DNA from: Bacillus sp. (in: firmicutes)
GTDB lineage: Bacteria > Bacillota > Clostridia > Lachnospirales > Lachnospiraceae
Length of the DNA stretch: 34,225 nt
Assembly: GCA_023666125.1 (NCBI GenBank)
Contig: JAMPCN010000027.1
Location: 1-34,225, forward strand
Direction: 5' to 3'
The notes under the pieces are model-generated. The model made no database searches and was not told the DNA's origin. It worked only from the letters and a program-made list of their open reading frames with translations. Below, one piece after another: positions 7,569-16,651 of this stretch (within the stretch, counting starts at the first letter, position 1; the number at the start of each line of letters is the position of its first letter). The position numbers and the translations under genes were made by a program.

Positions 7569-8644
7569 GCCACTTTATTCTCCGCTTTCAACGCTTTCTT
7601 AATTATTTTTTCACAAACTTCCTGAAACAGATAATCGTAAAATACGATACTGCCTATCCGAGAGCGCAGCGCCATGGACAATAGCATATACTGTAAGGCG
7701 TCCTTTAGCGCATACTGCTTTATGCTCTCCCTTGCCAAAATACGAATATATTTTTTCGGTATTCTCCTAAAAAAGCGCTGTATCTTATACACCAGCGTTT
7801 TTCTCGTATCTACATCCGCCATACGGATACACCAAAAGGAAAAGCGCAATATGATGCGCATGATGGGAAAAACCAACTCATCCCTATCCTGCCGCTTCAT
7901 AAAATGCAATAAATCCTCAAAAACAGGAAGAATATCCAAACGTTCACGTCCCGTAGCGGCTGTCGTCTGCGTGCTTTCTCCGATACGGTAATAGAAACCG
8001 ACATAAACGCCCATACAGCTATGGCACTCTGACAGCAGATAAAAATGCGGATAAACATCTTCCCATTTAATTTCTTCCCGAAAGGCAAACTTTGTCCTGC
8101 GCACAAACTCCATACTAAGGACTTTACGACAGGCATTCACTTCAAACTGATACAGACGCTTCTCACGCTGCGGTTCAACTATCACTCCGCTCCGGGAAAA
8201 CACCTGTTCAAACAGTTTTTTATCGTACCAATCTCTGACGATATGGCTCTGTTCATGATAGATGACCGGAAGCGTCATAATCATTTCCGGAGGCTGAAGC
8301 GCCTTTTCAATCTCTCCCAGTATCTGCTCCACATAGTCCGGCATCAGCCAGTCGTCGCTGTCCAGAAAAGACACATATGCCGTTTCCGTCATCCGCAGCC
8401 CCGTGTTTCTGGCGCCGCCGCACTGTTTCTTATTCTTCTGATAAATATACCGTATCTTCTCAGGATATTGCCCGGCATAACTATGTCCAATCTCCGCCGT
8501 CCTGTCCATAGAGCCATCATCCACTATGATGATGCAGTATCTGTCATCCGTCTGCCACAGGATGCTCTCAAGCGTCCTGACAAGTGTTTTCTCTGCATTA
8601 TAGGCAGGAATGATAAATGTAAGGGCAAGTTTCGTATCTCTCAT
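7565..8644 (-). CDS. Glycosyltransferase family 2
   Basis: A 359-residue GT-A enzyme with FIIPAYN at residues 10-16, DDG at 42-44, the CGGARNTGL segment near 75-83, and DSDD at 95-98 as the metal site. The C-terminal part is helical and basic. The start codon overlaps the stop of the ABC ATPase gene (ATGA), and its own stop overlaps the next GT2 gene the same way. By context it builds the glycan part of the exported polymer. Substrates are not readable from sequence. Confidence 0.85.
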   Translation of the reverse strand: MRDTKLALTFIIPAYNAEKTLVRTLESILWQTDDRYCIIIVDDGSMDRTAEIGHSYAGQYPEKIRYIYQKNKKQCGGARNTGLRMTETAYVSFLDSDDWLMPDYVEQILGEIEKALQPPEMIMTLPVIYHEQSHIVRDWYDKKLFEQVFSRSGVIVEPQREKRLYQFEVNACRKVLSMEFVRRTKFAFREEIKWEDVYPHFYLLSECHSCMGVYVGFYYRIGESTQTTAATGRERLDILPVFEDLLHFMKRQDRDELVFPIMRIILRFSFWCIRMADVDTRKTLVYKIQRFFRRIPKKYIRILARESIKQYALKDALQYMLLSMALRSRIGSIVFYDYLFQEVCEKIIKKALKAENKVA

Positions 8645-9369
8645 TTCATAAACTCCACATAATGCGCCAGCACCTCGTCCGGCTTGCCGATTTCTTTCAT
8701 TTCACCATCATGAATCCATAACACCCGGTCGCAAAGTTCCTGCAGCGTATCTTTATTGTGCGAGACAATAATAACCGTCCGTTTCTTGTCTAAAATTAAC
8801 GACTTCATCTTCTCCAGGCTTTTCTTCTTGAAGCGTTCATCTCCAACGCTTAACACCTCATCCACCAACATGATATCCGTCTCCAACATCGCCGTGATGG
8901 CAAAGGCGAGTTTCGAGTGCATACCGCTGGAATAGGTGCGTACCGGGCGGTCAATAAACTCTCCGAGTTCAGCGAAAGCAATAATTTCATCCAGTTTTTC
9001 TCTAATCTGCCTCTCAGTAAAGCCCAAAAGCATTCCTGAAAGCATAATATTCTCCCTGCCTGTCAATGTGTTCTTAAACCCGACTCCTAAAGCCATCAAC
9101 GATACGGAATGCCCTTTCAAATCTATTTCGCCTGCATTGGGTGAAAACACGCCTGCGATAGAACGCAATAACGTTGATTTTCCACTTCCATTTCTGCCAA
9201 TAATCCCCAGGATTCCGCCCTCATCCACAGAGAACGAGATATGTTTGACCGCCTCAAATATGATTTCTCTCTGCTTTTTATGAAATAAACTTTTCTGCAC
9301 ACTGGTGGTATTCAAGATACGATAGTTAATGCAAACATCTTTTAATTCAACAGCTTTGCTTTTCTCCAT
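8641..9369 (-). CDS. ABC transporter ATPase for polysaccharide/teichoic acid export (TagH-like)
   Basis: A 242-residue nucleotide-binding protein. Walker A is GRNGSGKST (58-66), the signature is the divergent YSSGM (146-150) typical of TagH/RfbB/Wzt-type polymer exporters, Walker B is DIMLVDE (165-171), and an H-loop His lies in VIIVSHNKD. It ends soon after the core fold, so it has no C-terminal polymer-binding domain like Wzt; TagH of Bacillus carries a different extension. It pairs with the permease gene directly upstream. ATG 9369 or GTG 9372 could start it (AAGGAG lies 10 and 7 bases upstream); the difference is one residue. Confidence 0.9.
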   Translation of the reverse strand: MEKSKAVELKDVCINYRILNTTSVQKSLFHKKQREIIFEAVKHISFSVDEGGILGIIGRNGSGKSTLLRSIAGVFSPNAGEIDLKGHSVSLMALGVGFKNTLTGRENIMLSGMLLGFTERQIREKLDEIIAFAELGEFIDRPVRTYSSGMHSKLAFAITAMLETDIMLVDEVLSVGDERFKKKSLEKMKSLILDKKRTVIIVSHNKDTLQELCDRVLWIHDGEMKEIGKPDEVLAHYVEFMK

Positions 9370-9383
9370 CACTTCCCTGCTCC

Positions 9384-10472
9384 TTAAATCATTTTTACAT
9401 ACGCATTTTCATTTCGGTAAATCGTAGATACGCCTATGATAATCAGCAATACCGATAGTAATGTCCACATTCCAAGCATCATCCAGTCAGGCGTCCGCCC
9501 GTATAAAAGCGCGCCGCGCATGGAGGAAACCAGAAAGGCAATGGGATTATACCGCTCCATCAATTCTCCAAACGGCGCGGGAATCCGCTTCCCCACGTCA
9601 TAAAACACCCCTGTCAGATACATCAGCATCCTCAACACGATTCCCACGATATAGGACAAATCGTTTACATAGACGCCATAGTGCATGAAAATATTGCACA
9701 ATCCGAAGGTAAACAAAAAAAGCACTGCCAACACCGGTATCAAGCCCAAAATATTGACTGTAAGCCGCACCTTGAAGATAATCATCATAACCGCCACAAC
9801 GCCAAAAGAAACCATCATCTTAAAACCGCACACCAGCATTCTGGAAAACAAAAGGATAAACTTTGGCATATAAATCTTGGTAACGATAGAACGGTTAGTT
9901 CGAATCAGATTCACACTGCTGGACACGCATCGGGAAAAAAAATTCCACATTGTCAGTCCGATAAAAATAAAAACGGGAAAATACGGTTCTGATGCCTTAA
10001 ATACTATGCCAAACATGACCGCATAAATCAGCATCATGCAAACCGGTTCTATCAACCACCAAAGCCAGTCCAGATAGGCATTGGACACTTCGGCGCGAAG
10101 GTCAGCCTTAGCTGACCAGAACGCATAATGCGTATAATTTTTAATATCATGCAAAAACTTACCCATGACATTCCCAATGCCCTGCCCGCTTTCTCTTCTC
10201 CCACTAAAAAGACCGACCAAAAAGGGCAGGATGAGCGCCCACGCGCAGCCCATACACAGATATTTAAACTTATAGGTCATAGTCATCCCCTGAAAACGGA
10301 ACCCTCTGACGCCGCGTATACTGGATACCGCATAGGTAAAAACATTGACCAGGACAAAATAGAATAAACCAAAGACCGCTTTCCGCTTACCGCTCATGGT
10401 TCCCCGATGCAAAAAAATATGTATCGCCCATGCCAATATGGGCGGCAAAAAGAGAATAGCGAAATTAAACAT
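9384..10472 (-). CDS. ABC-2 type permease for polymer export (TagG-like) with N-terminal membrane extension
   Basis: A 362-residue membrane protein. From about residue 107 it follows the TagG/RfbA pattern: an amphipathic lead FLHDIKNYTHYAFWSAKADL, then six membrane helices ending in the C-terminal VSTIYRNENAYVKMI. The first 90 residues add roughly three further hydrophobic helices not present in typical TagG permeases of about 260-275 residues. Their role is unknown; they may bind a lipid-linked polymer or a partner. AAAGGAG precedes the ATG. It forms the export pair with the ATPase encoded about 15 bases downstream. Confidence 0.85.
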   Translation of the reverse strand: MFNFAILFLPPILAWAIHIFLHRGTMSGKRKAVFGLFYFVLVNVFTYAVSSIRGVRGFRFQGMTMTYKFKYLCMGCAWALILPFLVGLFSGRRESGQGIGNVMGKFLHDIKNYTHYAFWSAKADLRAEVSNAYLDWLWWLIEPVCMMLIYAVMFGIVFKASEPYFPVFIFIGLTMWNFFSRCVSSSVNLIRTNRSIVTKIYMPKFILLFSRMLVCGFKMMVSFGVVAVMMIIFKVRLTVNILGLIPVLAVLFLFTFGLCNIFMHYGVYVNDLSYIVGIVLRMLMYLTGVFYDVGKRIPAPFGELMERYNPIAFLVSSMRGALLYGRTPDWMMLGMWTLLSVLLIIIGVSTIYRNENAYVKMI

Positions 10473-10497
10473 AACGTCGCTCCTTTTATAAAATAAT

Positions 10498-11589
10498 TTA
10501 TGTTTTTATGAAAAGTCTGCGTACCCACGGCCCCTGCTTTGTCAGAACATCCACAAGACGCATGACGATAAAGGCAAGAATAAACGCAGAACAGATATAT
10601 GGTATCAGTTTAAAGACATATGTCTTTTCGGTAAATATTTCTTCTACTGCCACCCAGCATACCACATGATTCAAATACAGATAAAAACTGTATTTTCCTA
10701 AAAAATTCGCCACGGATGGTATACGGCCGGCCAAATCCGCCAGATACGTTTTCTGTGTCATGCTGCATAAAACCGCAATGGCGATTAAAATGATGACTGC
10801 AAAATCCATCCCGGATATATGCCCAAAATGCATAAACAATATCACTGACAGATAAATGCCGCCCTCCAAAACCGTGAGAAGCCCTTTCCCTAATTTCGTC
10901 AATTCTATGCCATCAAGGCATTTTTTTAATCCGTATAGAAAAATCCCCAGATTGATTTCCGCTATCGCCCTAATCTGGCATTTATACATGACGCCGTCCC
11001 ACTTCGTGACATTCCTGCATGAATTATATTTATGGCTCAGATATCCCAAACAGAAAACTGCGATAACCGGCGCAATGATATAAATATACTTTTCCTTATA
11101 TCTGTAAAGCGGTATAATAATCAGCCCCATCGTTAATAACATCGCGGAAATATACCATACCACGCCATTATAATCTTTACCTACAAAACCGCCGTTTCTA
11201 ATCAAAAGAGGTTCATATATGCCTTTCATCATATCTTTGACAATTTCCGTTACGCCGGGATTTCCTTTTACGATATGCGTTCCGACAAAGGCAATTATCC
11301 AGGAACACCAGACCGGCAGCAGGAACGCTTTGATTTTATGCGCCATAAGTTGCTGCGGCGTTTTACCCCCCCCCAGACAGGAATTGGCAAAATAATACCC
11401 CGATACAATAAAAAAGAATTCTACCGCAATGTTGCCATTATAAAAAAGAATCACTTCATTGCTCCGCAGTTCTTTTGGGAAAAAGTATTGGGAATGAAAT
11501 AATAATATGATGATGGCAAAAATAAATTTTGCTATGTTTATTTCATGGTTTGTTTTTTCTTTGTTCTTACCTGTATTCATTTTCCCCAT
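10498..11589 (-). CDS. Acyltransferase family 3 membrane protein (OafA-like), phase-variable candidate
   Basis: A 363-residue protein with about ten membrane helices. The N-terminal FHSQYF (31-36, catalytic-type His) and VEFFFIVSGYYFANS (57-71) are family-3 acyltransferase marks. It would O-acetylate or succinylate a sugar of the surface polymer, moving the acyl group across the membrane. A run of nine G (11366-11374 on the plus strand reads C9) encodes the Gly triplet at residues 73-75; loss or gain of one base would stop the protein near residue 75. The start overlaps the upstream SDR gene by 23 bases; ATG 11589 or ATG 11580 are both possible, and spacing to GGAAGGAG does not settle it. Confidence 0.85.
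   Translation of the reverse strand: MGKMNTGKNKEKTNHEINIAKFIFAIIILLFHSQYFFPKELRSNEVILFYNGNIAVEFFFIVSGYYFANSCLGGGKTPQQLMAHKIKAFLLPVWCSWIIAFVGTHIVKGNPGVTEIVKDMMKGIYEPLLIRNGGFVGKDYNGVVWYISAMLLTMGLIIIPLYRYKEKYIYIIAPVIAVFCLGYLSHKYNSCRNVTKWDGVMYKCQIRAIAEINLGIFLYGLKKCLDGIELTKLGKGLLTVLEGGIYLSVILFMHFGHISGMDFAVIILIAIAVLCSMTQKTYLADLAGRIPSVANFLGKYSFYLYLNHVVCWVAVEEIFTEKTYVFKLIPYICSAFILAFIVMRLVDVLTKQGPWVRRLFIKT
11366..11374. repeat. C9/G9 homopolymer in the acyltransferase gene
   Basis: Nine consecutive C on the plus strand, within codons 72-75 of the acyltransferase. The gene is in frame in this assembly. Slipped-strand change of one base would frameshift it. Confidence 0.85.
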
Positions 11590-12658
11590 TTTCTCCTTCC
11601 ATTGTACACATCATGTTTTGGTACATTTCCAGTAAATTTTTGGTTGGTTTCCAACCTAATTTTAATAATTCATCGATATCCAGATTATAAAAATGTGGGG
11701 GGGGAAATTTCAGACTTCTTTCTTTATTGTCGGCAAATTTTACGGCAATTTTTTCTTTCGACAATTCCTGCGCCACTTTGTCCGCCATCTCTAAGACGGA
11801 ACAATACGTTTCCGGATTGGCGGCGTTATATGCCTTTCCTTTTTCCCCTTTCAGAAGAACGGTCAGTATTGCGCTGACCGCGTCAAATGTATAAAGATAA
11901 CACCTTTTGCTGCCCCCATCCGTCAACAGTACAATATCCTTTCCCTCCCGTGCGCATCTGGCAAATTCTGCAAATACCCGGACATCCTCCCTGCCCACTC
12001 CCGGGCCAAAGGTCTGTGCAAGCCGTATACTCATGCAGCGGACATCAAACTCGTCCGCATAAGAAGCGCATAATGATTCGCACTGCCTTTTGGCCTCCGG
12101 ATAGCAGTTTCTTACTATCAGGGGATTGATATAACCCAAATCCTGTTCCGTTAATTTATCCTCGCTTCTGGGAGCGCCGTAGATTTCCATGCTTGATAAA
12201 TAAACAAAGCTCTCCACTTTCTTCTCTTTGGCAAGCTCCAATAAATTAATTGTGCCGATAACCGCCGTCTTTATCGTTTCCACAGGTTTTGTGATAAAAT
12301 ACTCGCTTGCAGTCGGGCTTGCCCCATGTATGATATAATGAACCGGATATGCTATTGTCGGAAGACGCTCCACAGTTCCCTCCATGAAAATGAGTTCATC
12401 CGTATCTTGCAGCAGTTGTGCAAACTGCGTTCCCGCCCTCTCCAAAGAGCGTACCGGCGCCAAAATTTTTATATCTAACTGCCTGGTGCGATTTACATAC
12501 GCCAATGCCTTAATCATGGTCGAGCCAATCAGTCCTGTTGCGCCGGTAACCAGTATATTTTTATTTCTCAGCAATTCCCATGGTATGTATTCCTGTTGAC
12601 AGAGCAATTCCAAATCCCGTTGCCATACATCCAAGTTTTTTCTCATTTTAATAACCAT
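11567..12658 (-). CDS. Extended SDR, NAD-dependent epimerase/dehydratase family
   Basis: A 363-residue enzyme. The NAD-binding motif GATGLIG is at 39-45, the catalytic pair YxxxK is Y186/K190 (CYPEAK), and the supporting Ser lies in YLSSMEIYG (153-161). HGASPTASEY resembles nucleotide-sugar decarboxylases and dehydratases. It could make a nucleotide sugar, or, paired with the cytidylyltransferase, reduce a sugar phosphate to an alditol phosphate, as SDR partners do in some streptococcal capsule loci; the sequence alone does not decide. GGGAG lies 6 bases before the ATG. A G8 run (11697-11704; C8 in the coding strand) sits at about residues 318-321, so a slip would replace only the last 45 residues. 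Confidence 0.8.
   Translation of the reverse strand: MVIKMRKNLDVWQRDLELLCQQEYIPWELLRNKNILVTGATGLIGSTMIKALAYVNRTRQLDIKILAPVRSLERAGTQFAQLLQDTDELIFMEGTVERLPTIAYPVHYIIHGASPTASEYFITKPVETIKTAVIGTINLLELAKEKKVESFVYLSSMEIYGAPRSEDKLTEQDLGYINPLIVRNCYPEAKRQCESLCASYADEFDVRCMSIRLAQTFGPGVGREDVRVFAEFARCAREGKDIVLLTDGGSKRCYLYTFDAVSAILTVLLKGEKGKAYNAANPETYCSVLEMADKVAQELSKEKIAVKFADNKERSLKFPPPHFYNLDIDELLKLGWKPTKNLLEMYQNMMCTMEGENGENEYR
11697..11704. repeat. G8/C8 homopolymer in the SDR gene
   Basis: Eight consecutive G on the plus strand, encoding a Pro run near residue 320 of the SDR. Currently in frame. Confidence 0.85.
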
Positions 12659-12698
12659 GCCTTTCTCCCGGTCTGCGGTATCTGTGTGTCAAAGCGCT

Positions 12699-14072
12699 TT
12701 ATTCCATGGTAAAGACGCCCTTATTATTAATAATCTGTTCGATTTTGTCTACAATCCGTCCTGCGGCATGTCCGTCTTCCATACACCCTTTGTCCTCCAG
12801 AAACAGCCTGCGCTTCTCCTCGTATTTCTGCATATCAAAATGTATAATGCTTTCATTTAATTCGTCATTATTGCGTGATATCGGAAACGGGGTTGTCTCC
12901 AAGGGATAATAAAATCCCCTGTCATGTCCATAGGAGTCAAAATCCACCGCATAAATAAACGCGGGTTTTGCAGTCAGCGCATAATCGCACAGCCAACTGG
13001 AATAATCAGACAATCCCGCATCGGCTATACATAATAACTCCTGCATATCCGGATACGCCGTGGCATTGATGAGATAGGAACTCTCCATCATATTCTTCCC
13101 TGCTTTTCTATTATGCAAATGAAACCGCATAAGCACTTTCCAGTTTCCTCCGAATCTCATAGCCAAAGAATCCACTAACCGCTTAAAATCGACATTGAAA
13201 TATTCCAATGAACCGTCTATCCGATATGTCGGTGCATACAGGATATATTTTGTGTTTAAGGCTTTGTTTCTTTTTTTCATAATGGCATTTTTTTCATTCT
13301 CAGCCAGTTTTTCAAAATCATCCGGCAGCCTTTTTATGACTTCTAAATCCGTCAGCACGGCTTCTTTTAATTTCCTATATTGTTCCGCGTCATGCAAAAA
13401 AAGAACGTCATTTCTGGCATGTCCATATTCCAATATTGGCGTATCATTCCAATATGCTTCCCTGAAAACATTTGTTTCAAAGACGCTATTAGATATACAG
13501 ATATCTGTCACCCTGTTACATTTTTCAGCAACTTTGTTAATATAACGTTTCTTCTTTCCCGACTGGTTATGCTGATTCGCTTTCCCTATCCGCTTAAAGC
13601 CTAACGAACCGTGCCATGTCTGGATGTAGACCTGCCCCTCTTTTTTCAACAGCGCATATGGCTTTAAATATTTTAATTCATTTTCAATCCAAATCCGCGC
13701 CGTCGCCATTGCCTGATATGCTTCATATGTTCCCTTTTTGATAAGCGTCAGCTCTTTGGGAAAATTCCCATTAGTCATCTCCTTATCATCTTTTACAAGC
13801 CAGACTAACTCATACGGCAAACCCCTGTTCAGGATTTCCTGCACAATATACTTCGGATTGCAGTCATACCTTCCATCAACCGCCGTCAATACGATTTTAT
13901 TATCTGTTATCTTTTGACGATTGGACCAGATTGTCCTGACTATCTTGCCTATCGCATAATCCATTTTATAAACAGGCGTCAAAAATATAAGCTTTATTTT
14001 TCTTTTGATATAATCTGCCGTTGTACATAGAAACCTGCCTTCCATTACCGCATATACAATATCATTCCACAT
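12699..14072 (-). CDS. CDP-glycerol glycerophosphotransferase family protein (first listed of three)
   Basis: A 457-residue peripheral membrane enzyme of the TagF/TarL class. Family landmarks appear in order: CNPKYIVQEI, YIQTWHGSLGFKRIG (catalytic-type His in WHG), YGHARNDV, LYAPTYR, RFHLHN, and SDYSSWLCDYAL near the C-terminus. Such enzymes transfer glycerol- or ribitol-phosphate from a CDP-alditol to a growing polymer on the cytoplasmic face. AGG lies 9 bases before the ATG. It is the fourth gene of the operon, after two paralogues. It resembles the 432-residue paralogue more than the 375-residue one, so the two may do consecutive steps on similar substrates. Primase and polymerase roles cannot be assigned. 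Confidence 0.85.
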   Translation of the reverse strand: MWNDIVYAVMEGRFLCTTADYIKRKIKLIFLTPVYKMDYAIGKIVRTIWSNRQKITDNKIVLTAVDGRYDCNPKYIVQEILNRGLPYELVWLVKDDKEMTNGNFPKELTLIKKGTYEAYQAMATARIWIENELKYLKPYALLKKEGQVYIQTWHGSLGFKRIGKANQHNQSGKKKRYINKVAEKCNRVTDICISNSVFETNVFREAYWNDTPILEYGHARNDVLFLHDAEQYRKLKEAVLTDLEVIKRLPDDFEKLAENEKNAIMKKRNKALNTKYILYAPTYRIDGSLEYFNVDFKRLVDSLAMRFGGNWKVLMRFHLHNRKAGKNMMESSYLINATAYPDMQELLCIADAGLSDYSSWLCDYALTAKPAFIYAVDFDSYGHDRGFYYPLETTPFPISRNNDELNESIIHFDMQKYEEKRRLFLEDKGCMEDGHAAGRIVDKIEQIINNKGVFTME

Positions 14073-14171
14073 ATTTACTTACCTGCCCTCACAACATATC
14101 CATGGCATGATTTTCCATATGCTGTCTTAAATGATATCTGCGATTATCTTCAGGAAAATTCAGACCATGGA

Positions 14172-15470
14172 TTATGTATTTTCTATTATAAATTCCGTTA
14201 AGCGTTCGCTTGCATTTCCTGTTTCATAACACCCTCTTTCTTTCAAAAATAAATCAACTTTCCGTAAATAAGTTTTTTCATCAAAATTGATAATATTATG
14301 GTTTAACGCCTCATTACTGTCAGCTATCAAAAACGGCGTTTCCTGTAAGGAATAATAAAAACCTCTGGAGTGGATATATTTATTGATATCCTCTGCATAA
14401 ATAAACGCAGGACGCCTTGTCAGCATAAAATCAAATATCCAGCTTGAATAATCCGTTATCCCTATATCAGACGCCGCCATTAACTCCTGCATATCCGCAT
14501 ATTCGCTTACATCTATGACAGAATCCTTATTGGCGAACAGATTTTTGGCATTCCTGTTATTTTTATTATGAAAATGAAAGCGCGCCAAAACAACCCACTT
14601 TACCCCCCCCGATACGCTTTTTAACGAATTTATTAATGTTTTACAGTTTATTTTAATGGCGCTTATGTCCTTTTTGTCATCACGGAATGTCGGGGCATAT
14701 AATACCGTTTTGACATTTTCATCTATTCCATAATGCGCATAGACTTTCCGTTTCATTTCCAGCATCCTTTCTGCATCAAAAAACATATCGTTTCTCGGAT
14801 GTCCATATTTTAAACAGCTTACATCAGGAAAGAAAGAATTTTTTAATACATCTTCTTCAAACTCGCTGTTAGTAATAAAAAAATCAATTAACTTATTTCC
14901 TTTTCCGGCTATTTTCTTCCACTTAGCGTCTCCATCCAGTTTTTTGATTCCCAAAGAACCATGCCAGGTATTCAAATATATCTGTCCACGTTTCTTAGGC
15001 ATGGCTTTCCAGATGCAGTTTAACGCATTATCCACCCAGAAACGGGCTGTCGCCAATGCAAAAAAACTCTCAAAAGAATCTCTCTTTACCAGCTTTACTC
15101 CTTCAGGAACTGTAGATAAATCCTTATTGTCAAAACTTATCTTATCGACAATAAATATAATTTCATAATCCAATTTCCTCTTTAGCAGCTCTTGTGCAAT
15201 ATACTTACAATTACAGGTATAGGTATTCTGAAAAGTAGCGAATACAATCCTTTTCTTATTAATTTCCGCCCTGGAAAATAAGATAAACCTTAACACGGTT
15301 CCCATAAACTCATCCATATTTTGTATCATTGTCCTTAATGACGTCCGAAAATGGCTGCCTGTTTTGCGCAAGGCGTTTCCCTCTGCCAATCCAATAAATA
15401 CCTTTCCCCGGTATCCGTCTTTTTCAATTTTTATCTGTTGCGTCTCATCATCATATACCTGTCTGTACAT
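14172..15470 (-). CDS. CDP-glycerol glycerophosphotransferase family protein (second)
   Basis: A 432-residue TagF/TarL-class enzyme. It shows the same ordered landmarks: CNCKYIAQEL, YLNTWHGSLGIKKLDGD, YGHPRNDMFF, LYAPTFRDD, RFHFHN and TDYSSWIFDFML. The first 70 residues, before FATFQNTYTC, lack family motifs and may bind membrane or a partner. AAGG lies 8 bases upstream of the ATG. A C8 run on the plus strand (14603-14610) encodes part of VSGGVKW near residue 287; a one-base slip would remove the C-terminal third including the SDYSS-type motif, so this gene is an on/off candidate. About 100 bases separate it from the next gene, the largest gap in the operon; I see no promoter or terminator in it. 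Confidence 0.85.
   Translation of the reverse strand: MYRQVYDDETQQIKIEKDGYRGKVFIGLAEGNALRKTGSHFRTSLRTMIQNMDEFMGTVLRFILFSRAEINKKRIVFATFQNTYTCNCKYIAQELLKRKLDYEIIFIVDKISFDNKDLSTVPEGVKLVKRDSFESFFALATARFWVDNALNCIWKAMPKKRGQIYLNTWHGSLGIKKLDGDAKWKKIAGKGNKLIDFFITNSEFEEDVLKNSFFPDVSCLKYGHPRNDMFFDAERMLEMKRKVYAHYGIDENVKTVLYAPTFRDDKKDISAIKINCKTLINSLKSVSGGVKWVVLARFHFHNKNNRNAKNLFANKDSVIDVSEYADMQELMAASDIGITDYSSWIFDFMLTRRPAFIYAEDINKYIHSRGFYYSLQETPFLIADSNEALNHNIINFDEKTYLRKVDLFLKERGCYETGNASERLTEFIIENT
14603..14610. repeat. C8/G8 homopolymer in a CDP-glycerol transferase gene
   Basis: Eight consecutive C on the plus strand near codon 287 of 432. Currently in frame; a slip would truncate the enzyme before its last conserved motifs. 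Confidence 0.85.
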
Positions 15471-15523
15471 ACTAACGACCTTACCTTTCCTACAGCCTGC
15501 GGTACTTATTTTTCATGATATTG

Positions 15524-16651
15524 TCAAATGTTTTCCAAAAAGGCAAGAACCCTTTGCGTTGACTGTCCATCTTCATAAGTTCCTAAAAAACGATTAAACT
15601 CTTCCATATCGCTTATATGTTTTTTATCATCAAGACGCGCAATTTCTTGCAGCAATTCGTCTATATTTTTCACTTTTATATAGGGCCATTTTTCATATGG
15701 CATATAAAACGGTCTTTCTTTATCTGCGTACTGTCTGGGGGATTTCGCATAACTGATAACGGGTTTCCGGCATAATGAAAATTCCCATAAAAGCGACGAA
15801 TAATCCGATATCAATAAATCTGCCGCACACAATAATTCCTGCACGTCTATGTAATCGCTGCAGTTTAGTATCCGCTTATCCGAGTCCTTTAAGTTGTTCT
15901 GCCTGTCAAACTGATGCGCCCTGAACAGACATACCCAATCCTCTCCTGTCTTATCCTTAAGCGCATCCAGCGCTTTTTCTATTTCCTCACTGTCCAAAAG
16001 TTCATATTGTTCATAGCGGTATGTCGGCGCGTATAACAGTATCTTTACTTTCATGTCTAAGCGGTAGCGTTCCCTTATTTCCCTATAGAAAGAATTTTGA
16101 CTAAAAAATATATCGCATCTTGGCATTCCCGTTTTTAAAATCCGGCTTTCCTGTATGCGAAACGCTTTCATGAATATATGCGCCAAATATTCACTGGACG
16201 CTATCATGTAATCCGTTCTTCCATACCATTTATCCAGAAGTTCTTTACGCGCATCCGCTTCCGGCAGGTCATATCCCGCTTTTTTAAAAGCTCCTCCGCC
16301 ATGCCATGTATTAATAATAATCTGTCCCTCTTTTTTAATAAGAAGCTCGTCCAGCATATCGTTGGTTATAAAGATTCTGGTTCTGGCAAAAATATAATAA
16401 TATAAGAAACTGCGTCTTTTTATCACCTTGTAGTCTTTACTTACAGGTACAGTTTTGGGATAATCGCTTACCCAGTATAAGCGGTATTTTTTATTTTGAC
16501 TCCTAATCAATCCATACATAATATACTTGGGATTACAACATATCCCTTTCCTGTCATGCGCATAAAACATCATGATACGGGGATTTATCGGCAGGCATAG
16601 GAGTGCATGTTTGATAAATCCCCTTATCATTTTTTCTACTTTTCTAATCAT
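15524..16651 (-). CDS. CDP-glycerol glycerophosphotransferase family protein (third, short form)
   Basis: A 375-residue enzyme, close in size to TagB-like primases, which are the shorter members of the family. Landmarks: CCNPKYIMYGL, INTWHGGGAFKKAG, GMPRCDIFF, LYAPTYRYE, RAHQFDRQ, SDYSSLLWEFSL. It differs from the two longer paralogues at each motif (WHGGG rather than WHGSL), consistent with a different acceptor, for example adding the first alditol phosphate to a lipid-linked sugar. That role is inferred. Its ATG overlaps the end of the cytidylyltransferase gene by 8 bases, so the two are coupled. Confidence 0.85.
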   Translation of the reverse strand: MIRKVEKMIRGFIKHALLCLPINPRIMMFYAHDRKGICCNPKYIMYGLIRSQNKKYRLYWVSDYPKTVPVSKDYKVIKRRSFLYYYIFARTRIFITNDMLDELLIKKEGQIIINTWHGGGAFKKAGYDLPEADARKELLDKWYGRTDYMIASSEYLAHIFMKAFRIQESRILKTGMPRCDIFFSQNSFYREIRERYRLDMKVKILLYAPTYRYEQYELLDSEEIEKALDALKDKTGEDWVCLFRAHQFDRQNNLKDSDKRILNCSDYIDVQELLCAADLLISDYSSLLWEFSLCRKPVISYAKSPRQYADKERPFYMPYEKWPYIKVKNIDELLQEIARLDDKKHISDMEEFNRFLGTYEDGQSTQRVLAFLENI

